From contig NC_086247.1 of assembly GCF_021018805.1 (NCBI RefSeq), forward strand, positions 145,967,378 through 146,031,377: 64,000 bases of DNA, given 5' to 3'. The DNA is from Prinia subflava. Taxonomy: Eukaryota > Chordata > Aves > Passeriformes > Cisticolidae. Below the pieces are notes generated by a model that was not told the DNA's origin, searched no databases, and saw only the letters and a list, made by a program, of their open reading frames with translations. The position numbers and the translations under genes are program-made. Positions 21,501-34,373 of the stretch are shown here, one piece after another; position 1 is the stretch's first letter; each line of letters opens with the position of its first letter.

Positions 21501-24500
21501 GTAGTCGCCTTCCCTCTCCTGCCAACCTGTGCCCTCATTATTATGCCCCCTTTTATCTCCTCTTTAGGCAGCCCTAAATTGCAAATGCATGGAAAGTCCT
21601 GTTGAATTTCACACAGCCCTTATGAACTGAAACATCCTCAGTGCAGCCAAACTCAATTTTCTTCCTTGGAAACTGAGTAATAATAAAATGTTTCTAAATA
21701 ACTCACTGGGGCACAAGAGTATTTTTCCACCGTTTCAGTCTTGCAATGAAAGTATTTGGAAAATTTCAACCAGAAGGATTCAAAATGAGGCCAGCAACCA
21801 GCACAACATTTTGGTGTAGGTCACTGAAGTCTGTTAGTATTACACACACTGAGAGGAGATTTATATTTCCCATCACAGAGAAACAAACCTTTATGAAATA
21901 AGCTTTAGGTAAGTTTTAGAACTGAGTAATACAAAGTCATTTTAAGTCTAAGAAAGATCATACTTTGAAAAAAAATATATTATAGTTTATTTATTAAAAA
22001 AATATACACGAACCAATAACCAGCAAGACATTTTACTGTTAAAAATAGGAGCAATGCTGATCTCAAGCTCCCTGTGATCTTCTGTACCACAGGTGTCCAT
22101 TCATCTTAAGAACCAAAATGTTTAGTGTCCTCTAAACACCTGCATTGATTTAACACACAGTAATAGGTATCCAACTGTTACCCAAAAGCCAGTGTCAAAA
22201 AATCCCAACAAATGCTCACTAAGAATTTTTTTCTCTAGTTAGCAGTATATGTCATATACATACATGCTGCAACACAAGTTTGGGTCAAAATAACTCAACA
22301 GTCTAAGAAAGAGCAGGAAGGAAATAGCTGAAGTTTGGAACACTTCCTATTGGCCTTTTTTCCATCTCTAGCAATTAAGAATTCTGGGTGTTTTTCCACT
22401 TTTTAAGATTCCAGATTCACTAACAAATATCTACTTATTTGACTGCTGAGCAGATTTTAACTTTATGTATATGACATTTTGAAAAACTACTAAATTATGA
22501 CTGATCACATTTCTTGGCTGATAACCAAAGGCCAATCATGCAAAATTAATTGCAAAGATGTTTGTTATTTGCTGAAAAACGAATTATCAATGTTTGCTTC
22601 TAAAGAAAAAAAGGAATTAGCTTGATTCTTTTCCTTCTTACAGTCATGACAGACTGACCTCCACTTCTTTCCTAAACCAGCTTTGCTTCTACATCCCCAA
22701 AGATAAAAACTTCTGCCCTAAATAACAGTAAAACAGGAAAGGGGAAGCTTGTATTTTCATATCTCACATTACTGAGATTTTTCTTCTGAAAAAGCTTCCA
22801 AGGTAATTCCAATAGGAATTCAATTGTGTGATAGATTCATATCCCACACTACATGTGAAACTAAAACTCTAATGTTCTACTACTTCCAGATGCACATGAA
22901 CATTTTTTAAAAAAGAAAATATGTAAGCTATGATGGGCATTTTTCTAAATTATGAGATTTCTGTCAATTATTCTTAAATAATATTACTATTTTTTCCAAT
23001 AACTCAGTAAAAAACAACAGTATTACTAATTCAACTTTTACTTATGTCAAATTCTAATTGTCCTAAAACCAGTACAAAGTAATACAGCAGCTCTCCATTG
23101 CTTAAAGCTTTTGAGGGTGGGCTTGTTTTTTTTACTACAATTTTAGTAGTGGATTATTTTACCATTAATGCTAAACTCTACATTCAGCAAGTATTTGTAG
23201 CTAATAACCCCCAAATGTCCTCTGGTATTTGGTAGAAAAGACCACTCAGAGCTATTTAACTTCAAAAATTAATGAAGAGCAGGTGCAAAAGCCAGGTTTC
23301 ATAATGGTCTATTTTTGATAAAATAAGCATACTGTAACATAGATGCATAATAAATCTTTATATGCACAGTAGTTACTCTCATTTTTCATGGTTTTGCTAT
23401 CCGGATAGTTTCAAATTACACCAAACTATTCAGTACACCCATCAGCTAAGAGTCCCTGCAAAAAACATTTTAACTCTTACTTCACCGTTATTAAATCTTT
23501 CAGGGAACTTCCTCAGTGTTCAGAACACTTATTTTCAAGCTAACAGATTCCAACCTAACAAAAGAAAACTGCAAATTCTTATGGTCAGCCATGGCTCCAA
23601 GGTTCTACATCTTGGTCCAACACTGGAGTCAACTCTAACCCTGAGGGAAAGGACAAAAATTCATGTGCTTTCCCAGTGAGATCCCACAAGGTTGGTTCAC
23701 ATTCCTACAGAAATTATTACCATGACAGCTACCAAATGTCCATAAGAACGGCCTAGCAGACGTCTGTATCTTTTCCTGTTTTTAAAGAAAGCTCTGAACT
23801 CCGTAATTAATCTACCCTCATGCAATTTTATTTTGAAAATTCAAGAAAAAATGGTGACGCATAAGAATTCAAGACCTGAAGTCTAGAAGGAAATTACATT
23901 GGAAATAGGATTCTTTGTGGATTTCTTAAGAGAACACAATCACAGACATTTCAGAAATACTTCAAAGGAGAAGATAACACCACAATGAAGTGCTACTGAC
24001 AGGTATTTTGTCTAAAATCTTTGATTTTGTGATGTTTCCTCTTACCAAAAAATATACTCACTCTTCCTCCCACACACACCGTAATTTACTGCACTTCAGA
24101 CTGACATTTTTATACAATTCTGAATAACTGCAAGTTGTACAATTTCCCCTTTTACTAATTTCAATTATTTGGTTTAGCTAAGGCATAACCTACACCTTAT
24201 CAATCAGGTTTGGAAAAAAAAAGGCAATGCAAACTTGTGTCTACAATTCATTAGAGTTGTGAATAGCTCATTGAACATGACTTTCACACACTTGTGCAAT
24301 CCCACCTTCTGAAAGAACACGAGATAAGGTTACTTTAATCCTTTCAAATAACTGCACTATTTTGCCTTCCTTTTATCCCTTTAAATATCCTTCCTAGTTA
24401 AGAAATTAACATTTTCTCTCATACAATTCTTACACAAATTGTACTTTTACTTTTCTGCATCTCTTGTTAATTACATGATGTTATCTCCAATAATCTATTC

Positions 24501-27500
24501 ATGAAGCACAGATAACTTTGGTTACCAATAAAAGGGAAAACTTAGCATAAATTGCTTAGCACAAAGTTAATCTTATAAAGGATGGAATAAAGAGGATCTA
24601 ACAGCTATTATATTATTTATCAGCTTCTCTAAAAGGGTCACTCCACTTTTTTCATGAGACTAATTAAATACCTTAACAATGTCATTGAAACTTCATGAAT
24701 CTTTCAATAAAATACACCCTTCCTGTACAACATGTTTTCATTTATTAATCTCACTTAAAATGCAAAGAGCTAGGAGAACCCCATTGACAGTTAAGCAGGG
24801 CCACTCAGTTAATTCTTCTTATATGGTTTAAATGCAAAGAATAATGACCACTATAACCTATGACAATTAAAACTATAGCCATCTGTCACAAGATGTTAAT
24901 CCTCTTATTTCAGCAGCCCCCAGACTTTTCGAAAAGCTTTCCTAAACTGCCTACCTTCTGTGCAAGGAACTGACTTTTCATCCTCTGGTGCAGGAAACCC
25001 TGCTCATATATCTTGGATATGGTTCAAAAATTTACAAGTAGAAATATGTATCCATATCTTTCACATAATATGGGTCTTCAAGTTTCACTGTATTTTCTTT
25101 CAGTTTGCACAGCATACAGAAAGGAATGACTCATGGAAATTTTGTATTATAAAATTAATTTTTGATACTTTTTAAATACAGTTTCAGTGATTCAGTATTG
25201 TTCCTCTGACATTTATGACAATCACATAAGTCCATCAAGGTGAACTAAAACCTAGCAAGCACCATGGTTTTCTCAAAAGATTTAGGATAAGAACACCTAA
25301 TACAAAAGGTACACCTTGAATTAATGTCAATCATGGACAAAAAAAGTTCAGAATGCCCATAAAAGTCCAGACAACTGTTTTATGTTACCCATTTATGAGT
25401 CTTTTCAAAGTTTCTGGAATACATTTTCTGAGGGGAAAACATACAGAGATAGCCAAGCACTGGTTCAAGTCTGTGGACTGCAGATCCTGGCACTACAGGC
25501 AGACTAGTCAGAGAGAACAGAATGATACTTTCAACTGAGCTGAAAGTGATTTTTAATATTAAAATGTACCACACAACTTGGACAAGCTCCTCTTTGATAC
25601 TACACAACTCCAAGAGATGAGAGGGACTTAGACAGAAGTCCAGGTCACCTGTAAGAGAAATCACCAATGCCCTATTTCACTGTTTAGGGTCTCAAAATAG
25701 AATTCAGCCAACATGGTAAACCAGTACAAGCAAGAAAAGAAAGGCATGGAATCCCCTGTTATTTAAGCCAACTCATGATCAAATAGCTAAAATAAGTAAC
25801 ACAGGCAATACAGACAGAGATGGGTATTCCCAGCAGACTGACAATCCCTAATAGTTCAGGAGACTAAAGCTAAAAATCAGAACTATTATATACTAGAAGT
25901 GTCCTTTTTTCAGCAAATTTCAGAGCACCCCTGCAATACATCCAGCAGGAACAGTTCATGTTGTAAATGGAGACAAAAACATTCTCAACTTCAGTGTGTT
26001 TCTGAAGAGATGCAACAAAGCAGAGAGGCCCATAAGCAACCCTTTCTCCACAGGAGAGAGAGTCCTTAATAAAAAACACAGACATAGAATATGTACTGGT
26101 AACTAGATCCCAGCTCTAGATTTAAATTCCTAATTTAAAATGCTGATGTGCAAAAAACCCACACTCCCATCCATCTATTTTGTATGGATGAGGGAAGAGT
26201 GTCTGCAGCAGACACAGACCATACTGAGAAATAATGTGACAGACAAGCTCTTGCAACTTGCACAGACTGAAGGAAGAGTAAACCCAAACCTCTCAAACCA
26301 CAAACCTAAGGGATTTCTTTAACACTACATTTTTAAACTAATTCATCTGGAGGATTCAGTTTCACTTAAGTTTGCAATCCTCTGCAGGAGTGGGGTGTAG
26401 AAGAGTGCATGATCGTTTCTGTTTGGTGCCCTAGAACTTTTACAATTAAGTACAATACAAACCAACTGGGGAAAGACTATAAGAGACATTAATGTCATCT
26501 AGAACAACAACTCTCCCTTGAAAGATGAGGATTTCATAATCATTTAGTAGAAGTAAAATCCTTCTGCATAGTTTTTGCGCTGAAAGCAAATAATTTTATG
26601 GATGTATAAAAAATTAGGAACCCCTCCTGTTGTCAGAACTACTGAGGTAAGATCTTTCCCTTGGACTTCACAGAAACTACTCCAGGGAAATATCATGGTG
26701 TTTATGTATCTTGGTGGCCTGCAAGTCACTAGAAATTAGAAACAACTTGAGGCTACAACTAAACTGGATCATGAATATCAAATTCAAGACTTCTACATTA
26801 CACTCCAAGCTTGAAGTTGCAGTTACAATTTATTTAAAAACAATCTGAGAACCTCAGTGTGACCTGAGGATGATACTTCTCCCTTTAACAAAAAATGATC
26901 AGGTGGCTACAAAAAAAGCCAAGAAGCAACCAGCTTTACAGAACATAAAGTGAGATTTCTGCTAACCTGGACTTTGAAAGGGACCTGATTAATTAGTAAT
27001 CCAATTACTGGATTGACAATTTTTAGTTCTGTTAGGAAACCTCATTTTTGAGGTGTTCTGCACCTCTGACCTTACAAACACATTGATGTGAGAACTTTAT
27101 ACACTCAGAGTTCCCAGTATGCCTGCAGGTACTATTTATGCATTGGGTAAGAAAGCTTGAACATTTAATCATTTTTGGGTATCCTACAGTCAACCATAAT
27201 ATCTCTCTGAATTGCCTTATTTTAACAGTAGTGACTTACTGCTTTATAATAAAATGAAGCATTTTCACTTTCACATTCTAAAGAATTAGCAAGAACTGAA
27301 GGCACAGAAGGTGAACCAATACCAGTTTACAGATTTACTTTTTTTGTATTGTGATGACACAAATGTACGGAGTTATCTTTTAAAAGGCCATTTTCTCATC
27401 TCAGTGAAATAACATAACTATACTATCATCTAATACTCTCTATCTCTAGTATTATGATAGATATTTTAGTCCTCTATTCAGTGTTAAAGCTCTAGATTAT

Positions 27501-27755
27501 TCTTACTGTATTGTACTCAGTGCACTGTATATTTTAATTTGATTTCTTTACAAGTCTTGATTTCTGCAAAGTAACTCTAACAGTGCTTCATTAATGGCAA
27601 AACAGCATATGCATAATACTTTTCCCCTCTTTGCACTGATAAAAATTTGTGCTTTGCTTACAGTGTTTTTTTTAAGCTTCACAGAAAAAGTTCATAGAAA
27701 TATACAAAAACCAAAGTACAACCTATATATCTAGATAAACAAAAACCTTTTTACT

Positions 27756-27914
27756 GTGAGGGTGCCTGAGCACTTGCACCGTCCTTGGAGATGCTCAGAA
27801 ACCATCCACATGTGGTCCTGGGCAAGTGGCTTCAGGTGGCCCTGCCTGAGCAGAGGGATGGACCAGGTGACCTCCAGAGGTCCCTGCCAACCTCAGCCGT
27901 TCTGTGATTCTGTG
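27756..27914 (+). mobile_element. CR1 LINE 3' end, 5'-truncated
   Basis: Plus-strand CR1 tail: gatggaccaggtgacctcca, gaggtccctgccaacctcag and the terminal ttctgtgattctgtg (27900-27914), which is the CR1 3' octamer repeat. The upstream part (cttggagatgctcagaaacc... ggcaagtggcttcaggtggc) fits the CR1 3' UTR but is diverged, so the left border is approximate. Orientation is opposite to the copy at 2228. Confidence 0.92.
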
Positions 27915-28149
27915 TTTAGCAGGTACTAAAGCTGAGACTGAAGAAAATCTACCACCACTAACACAGGGGAAAAAGATCTATAATACTGGTTTTCCTTGAC
28001 TGTGCTAAACAGCAATCACCTAACAAAGATAAATGACAGTAACTATAAAATATAAATGCACAAGTTTTCTGCTCCATTTTACTGTCTACAGTATGCACAC
28101 TGAAGCCAACATGACAAGTTAAAGGGTTACTGCATTTAGAAACCAGCTA

Positions 28150-29000
28150 TTTCTCTCTTATTTAATAGCTGTTACCATCATGTTTAGCTGCTGCTGCTCC
28201 TCCTGCAGATGGGAATTCACTGATATGATTAAATTTGATGGTATGATAATGTATGGTAATCGTGATTAATCAGAAGCCCACTAGCAAATGGAGGATGTTG
28301 GGTATTATGTCACCTGCATTTTAAACTGCATTCCCTCTATGGCAGCCTGACAATACTTGACAGCTGGAGCGATCTCATGCTGCATTTACTTGCTACTACT
28401 TATAGATCTGATAAGAGAAAGTGCCCATCATTCCTTCACTATCTTAAGTGCTGTAATTACAGAGCTTTGCAGTCAAGTTGTGAAAACAGTACCTGTTAAA
28501 AACCAAAGCCTTTTGCTAGCTGCTGAACAAGTTCTGTCTCACATCTGCAAAGGCTATAATCTGAAAGAAATGTAATTTGATGCAGCAGTCTCATTCAAAC
28601 ATGATTTGCATGAAATGCTGTGTAAAGCAGTATCCAAGAAATGTCAATCAACACCACCTGATACCATGTATTCTGTTAAATGAAAACAAACCACTTTCTA
28701 CACTACCTGTGATCTGCCACTACACAGTGATAGAGGGAAAATTTCATTTACTGTTACTCATTACAGTGAAGCCATAGCTAAAGCAAAATAATTGTGAGGA
28801 AGTAAGAGAATCATTTTCACAAGTGGCTTTTTATTTCCAATAAGTTTGTCTCCTACATATGTACTGTACTGTTGCAAACATGTACAGGTTACTAAATATC
28901 AGTTTAAAATGGCTGCCTGTGGTCAGATTTAGGACTGTTTATAATTTGTCCTTACTATGAGTACTGCAGAATATGAGTTCACACTAGTAACAATTGCTAA
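28150..29000. promoter_or_regulatory. Possible conserved non-coding element (enhancer-like)
   Basis: Non-repetitive block in the 15.7-kb intron with clustered candidate sites: gtgattaatcag (about 28262), cttgacagctgg (TGACAG plus CAGCTG, about 28356-28367) and gtaattacag (about 28453). It follows directly after a CR1 tail but has no repeat character itself. Inference from motif texture; not tested. Confidence 0.3.
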
Positions 29001-32000
29001 AAACCCCTTACATGTAGTAAGTCATGATTGAATTTGAAACCATGGGGAAAAATTTTCCTTCCTATTTGCATTTCCCACAACACACAGCAAGCACTTTTGC
29101 AAGGAGTTTTGTTTTCAAAAGCACTGCAAATTTCTGCCTCTACATCCTGTAAGAGGTGGTGCAGCCACAGACCCAGGTCCACTGTAATACCATTAAGCCA
29201 ACCAATACCATTTGATAAAATGATGGTGGGGTGTTCCATGTCAGTCCAAGAACCTGGGAAAAAATAAGTAAGCTGTGTTGTAATGTACCTTTTATAATTA
29301 GTTTCTGTAGCACTAATATATCAGTTTTTTAAAAGAAATGTTTCAAGCAATTGACCATGAACGACAGCAACTTCTGTTTTGAGCAATGACTGGTCAATTG
29401 TTTAAAAATCTCTCATAGATCACATCATAAATAAGTGTTTAAAAACAATGTCTGGAACACAAACAACACTTGAAAGCTCAGAAATCAAATTACTCTTTCC
29501 AGAAATGGTGGAAAAAATGAATCAAAACTAATCAACTGCCTTTCACAGCATCCATTTGAGACACCACCTAAAGTGCTGGAGATCAAGTGGAAGCACATGG
29601 AATGAGAACATGAAAGTTTACTCAGGTTTTTGCTGTTTAAGAAAAAAATAAATGTATTCTTTGAGATAAAGATTATTAAAAAATATGTTTGAAGTTCAAA
29701 AAATAAATAATATCAAAACCCCCTGGGAATAAAAAAGACATACAACACAGGCTATTCACAAGGGCCTGAGGATAAGTCACCCTAATAAAGTCTTAAAAAT
29801 ACTAAATAAAATATAATTTAAGTTTTACAATTCAGCTTCTTCAGACACAAATCCAATAGTTATCTGAAAGACACACACCCAGTGCACTACAGGTACACTA
29901 TCAAAAGAGAAAATCTTTGTGCATTAAAAAATAGCAAAGATTTCCTGGCACAAATTAGTAAGCTAGACACTGGTCCCACTTCAGACTGCTCCCAGCTTCA
30001 GCTCTGAAACTCAAGTGGACCAAAGCTGACCAAACGTGTCTGTGGGCTGGGCAAGGTGACAGCTTAGGGACAACAGCTAAATGAGAACTTCTCCCAGGTT
30101 TCTGGAAGTTTTCCTGGCCAAAGGCATACAGCTGCATTAACAGGCTCTGCTCTCTCTGCAGCAGCTTTGGAGGAGGATTCAGGCACAGACAGAGGTGGAA
30201 TGGCCTCAGACCTGAGGAATCCCTCTCTTCTGCCCTTAGCAGTGGAAGGCAGGTTCTCCCCAGCTTCCTCCTCTCTCCAAATGCCCCACACTCCAGCCAC
30301 AAATCTGGGTGCTAGAGATACCTCACAACCTCTGGCTGAAGAACACTGACACCTTCTCTCTGCCCTGTTCCATCCCAAAGTGGGCATGACAACACTTCTT
30401 TCACTTCTGTATGTCCATAAAATACTGCACACCTGTGTCATGTAGCAGCATTACTTTGGTGTTCATAAGTTAAATAAATGATGTTTGCTGCCACAAGCTT
30501 CTGTAAATTTTTCTTCAGGCAAACACTGAAGTATTTCAGACAGGGAATGTGCTGGTGGACTCAGATAAGCTGATGGTCCAAATTTTTTCATCCCTTAACT
30601 TCCAGCTTCACACTCACTAAAATCCTCTGGCCTCCATAATAGTTAGCAGCAACCTTTATATAAGATAAAGTGTTTAAAAATACTTCTTTCATTTTCTACT
30701 TAATCTCCTCTTCTCTTGTTTTACCCCATCTTTCTTCACAGAGCACAGAAATTGAAAGATAAATTAGCCCAAATAAAGAACACTGGATAAAGGACAGGAA
30801 TCACAGTGGTTCGTCTTGTGTAATATAAAACCCTCCAGCTCCTTTCCCTGCAGTGGGGCATCCACGAGAATCAGTAAATTGGTCAGAAAAGACACAAAAA
30901 GTTCAGAAGACCCATATGAGCAGTCTGTGAATAAAGTGTTCTGTGACCTTCCTTTAAATGGATCAGTTCCCAAAGCAGACCATTGCTTGTGAAACACCAA
31001 CTGTGGCACTGGGACAAGAACTCTGGAAAAGGCCTCTTATCCACTCTAAAGCAACAGCAGATGATAAAGCCAGACCTCCAGAAGGACTCTGCCAAAGAGG
31101 TTATTTAATCTATTCTTTAAACTGTTTAAAGAAAACATGCACTTGGCACTTGCACAGGTCCAGGTTAATTCAAACCAGGCTTGAAGACTGGATTACTATG
31201 AACTACTGCCACAAGTACTGTGCAATTCAGACAAACACAATTCACATCCTTAACTCCCAGATCCCACAAGTTCACCATCCTTCTCTGCTGTGACACACCT
31301 CAGATCCACCATTTATTCAGTTTTATCAGTTGCATATAGCTCTCAAACACCATTCACACCAAGTCACCTCGAATGCTTACAGAGTAACAGATAAGACAAC
31401 TCAATTGCTTGATTCAAGATTATTGTAAGTGTTAAAATAACTCTGTGTAGGCAACACAGACTCATTCCCTTGCATCTTCTCCAGTATTGCCTCTCCAAAT
31501 ATTCCAGAGGAATATTGAAGTCTTAAGAAGGAAATAATTGAACAATGAACTCTACCCAGAAATACTAAAATTGAGATTCAAGGTTAAGGGAATTTAATCA
31601 GCCCCCATTTGAAGCAGGTTCAGTCCTGATCAACACTAGTCTGACACAGCACTACATTATTTCCTACAATTTAGGTCTCACACCATATGTTAACACGCTC
31701 ATTACAACTTTGTTCAACCCTTCAATTACATCCTTCTGCAGAAGGTTGTTAAGAATTAACCATTACATGGTTACAAGTCATTTCTCAGCCCAAATTAGCA
31801 ACACCTGGTTTCCAATAGATTTATGACTGGCAATTGATTAGCTCTGATTGAAGTTCTTCCCATTTTTGGAGCACACAGGCTCTCTGCACTGAGAGGTTTC
31901 TCTCCTAGATAAGATAGAAACTGAGAGACAATTTTTTCCTTCAGTTATGGAATTGCTCACTTCTGGTCTCTTCTTGCAAGAATTTAATTACTTTTCATGT

Positions 32001-34314
32001 TTCCACCTCTGCCACGTTCAACCAAAAGAATCATCCAGTTCAAAGTTCAAGGGGAAACCAGAGTGCAAATATTTAATTCTAATCCCACTATCTTTTAGAA
32101 GCAAAGCAATCAGAAAAAAAAGTTAACTATTATCATTTGATTATGCAGTCGTAAAAACAAGAGCAAATTCAAGTTATTACATATCCAGAGATTCTTTATA
32201 CAATGAGGAAAAGGCTGAATGAACTGTGTGTAGTCTGAAGTAAGTCTTTGATCTTTTTCAAATGGCTTGTCAAAATTGTCTAACCATTGCTGCATTGCTT
32301 TAAGTCAACATTTATACATAAACAAGTGAATTATAATAGCACAAAGGCATCTGACATGTAACAGCAAAAAAGGTAGTTCTGCAAGATAAAACGTTAGTCA
32401 GAGAGTAAATTTGTCTTCAGCTCAAGAGCTAACATACTACATTTAATAAAACAAACATGAGATATGTACACAGTGACACTTAATTCCTAATCCTAATATG
32501 ACTGATAACCTATGCAAAATTTATAAAGTACTTCATAAGGGAAGTCCACTTTATAACTCAGTGAGCCATGGAAAGATGAAGCAACTTTCTCAGGGTCATG
32601 CAGCACGTTACTGCTGAAGGAGAAGAAAACAGTCAGGGCAACCAAATGACAGTGCCAGATCCTCCTACTTCACTCAGTACTCCTCCTCCTTATGAAAATT
32701 TAATTATACTGACTCTTTTCTGGTGCACTGCTTATATAAATAAAAAGACAGCAAGCAGTCAAGTTTTTCCTGCAGGCTAAAGGAGCAAGAGTCCTACCAA
32801 AAATGTCCTGTTTACTTTATTCCCTTTTAAAAACTGCTGCACATAGAATATGTGCAGCAAACATAGAATAGTTTGGTTTGCTGTACTTCTCAACTTGCAA
32901 CCCCAAAAGTGAACAGAACTGAAATCTAATTTCACTCTCAAGTTTAGAAAAAAATTCATTTCCAATTTTTCTACACTGATGTAAACACACTTCAAAGATG
33001 CCAATTACATTGTCTTTCCAGATATTCCTTATCCTCTAATTTCTTTTCCATCCCAAGTTGTGTTTACTGGCAAATCAACTTAGTATCAAAGAAAAACAAA
33101 CACAAGACACTTGTTCTCATAAGAAATAACAAATCTACTTTCAAAATGTAAATAAGGTCTCCCCATAATACTAAAGTATGTTTCCTCTGAAAACCACAAT
33201 ATTTTAATAAAAAAAGCTCAAAAGTGTTTTATTGAAGATAAAATGTAACATGAATTTACTTAATGAAACTGTGGGTTTACAGCTTAATTTTTAAAGACTT
33301 CACACAAGTCATGCAGCAATGTAAAGGCTGTTTCTCTGCAAAACAGAGACATCACAATTCCTCAGCTACATGTCTTGTATGAAAAGTATTCTGCATTAAA
33401 AACAACCAGGTCTGCACTGGGCAATCAAAAGTCACAGCAGGTTTGTGAAATCTCCTTCTTTCCAGCACATCTGATCTCTATGCCAGTGATTTACTCTGTG
33501 ATACTACACAGATGCTCAGACATCTATTTTCCTCCTTCAACACTCCACACATCAACAAAGGATATTTCTTGTGTCTTTTATATATTTGGGAACATAATAT
33601 TTTGGTGTTTATTTGAAAATACTTCAGCTAATATTGCAACCTAGGTCTCTTGCTTATTTTGATATTCTGCTAACCATTTCAACTAGAAACTTAGTATAAC
33701 AAAACTGAAATGATGAGAAAAGTTCTAGAAGCATACATTCTTTCCATTCATAGAGTTAAAAAAATTATGAAGTGAAATTAGCCTAGTGAAGCAGGTAACC
33801 GTCTTGTTTGTTTTCAAAATTAGAATTATAAAAGAAAGCAAGGTCATGCAATGCCAGTTCTATTTTTTATATAAAAAACATGAGGACATTGAAATACCTT
33901 TAGTAATAATTAAAATGATTGCTGCATTTTACAGTAAATATATATTACTGCTTTTTAAGCTTAAGGATTATTTCAAATAGCCTTTTATTATATCAAATAA
34001 AATAAGGATTCTATTTGTACAGAAAGAGTCGAGTAATAAAATGAAGCCCATATTCCTCAAGACAAGATGCATTCATGCCTTTCCCACTGGAGAGACTGGT
34101 TCAACAATTTTACAGTTAAACGGAATTAATTCTACTCTCAAAAATCCATTGACCTTAAGCTTTTAACAAACATTTTCAACTGCAGAGTGTATTGTCAATA
34201 TTTACAAATCCTTAAAATTATATTTCACTAGAACAGCTTTTATTTGCTATATTAATATTTCCTTGCAAATGTATGCTTATCCATATCAGAGAAGAAGAAA
34301 CAGCTGCTACTCAC

Positions 34315-34373
34315 AGGAAATCTCTGGGGTCCCACAGCAGGTCTTGGCTGGGCAGGAACTGGCAGCAAGGGCA
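34315..34373 (-). CDS. RBM33: RBM33 coding exon (window exon 8), 59-nt small exon
   Basis: 59-nt exon between acceptor ttgtttcag|TGCCC and donor TTTCCT|gtgagt. TG completes a valine codon, then 19 codons read PLLPVPAQPRPAVGPQRFP. This matches the human PLLPVPSQPRPAVGPQRFP segment except one residue, so a short isolated exon flanked by introns of 5.2 and 15.7 kb is secure. Length is not a multiple of three (phase 1 in, phase 0 out), so skipping it alone would shift the frame. Confidence 0.96.

Larger units (their letters stand above)
18568..34314 (-). other. RBM33: RBM33 intron, 15,747 nt (largest in the window)
   Basis: Bounded by gtgagtag and taaatag. Contains a CR1 3' end at 27756-27914 and, just beyond it, a block at about 28150-29000 that reads like conserved regulatory DNA. 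The protein continues from RFP to GPPDF across it exactly as in mammals, so no coding exon is expected inside. Confidence 0.85.

Noticed and set aside
29955..30441. Minus-strand frames of 115 and 125 codons
   Set aside because: Overlapping frames in intron; no homology recognised and the RBM33 protein is continuous across this intron without them.
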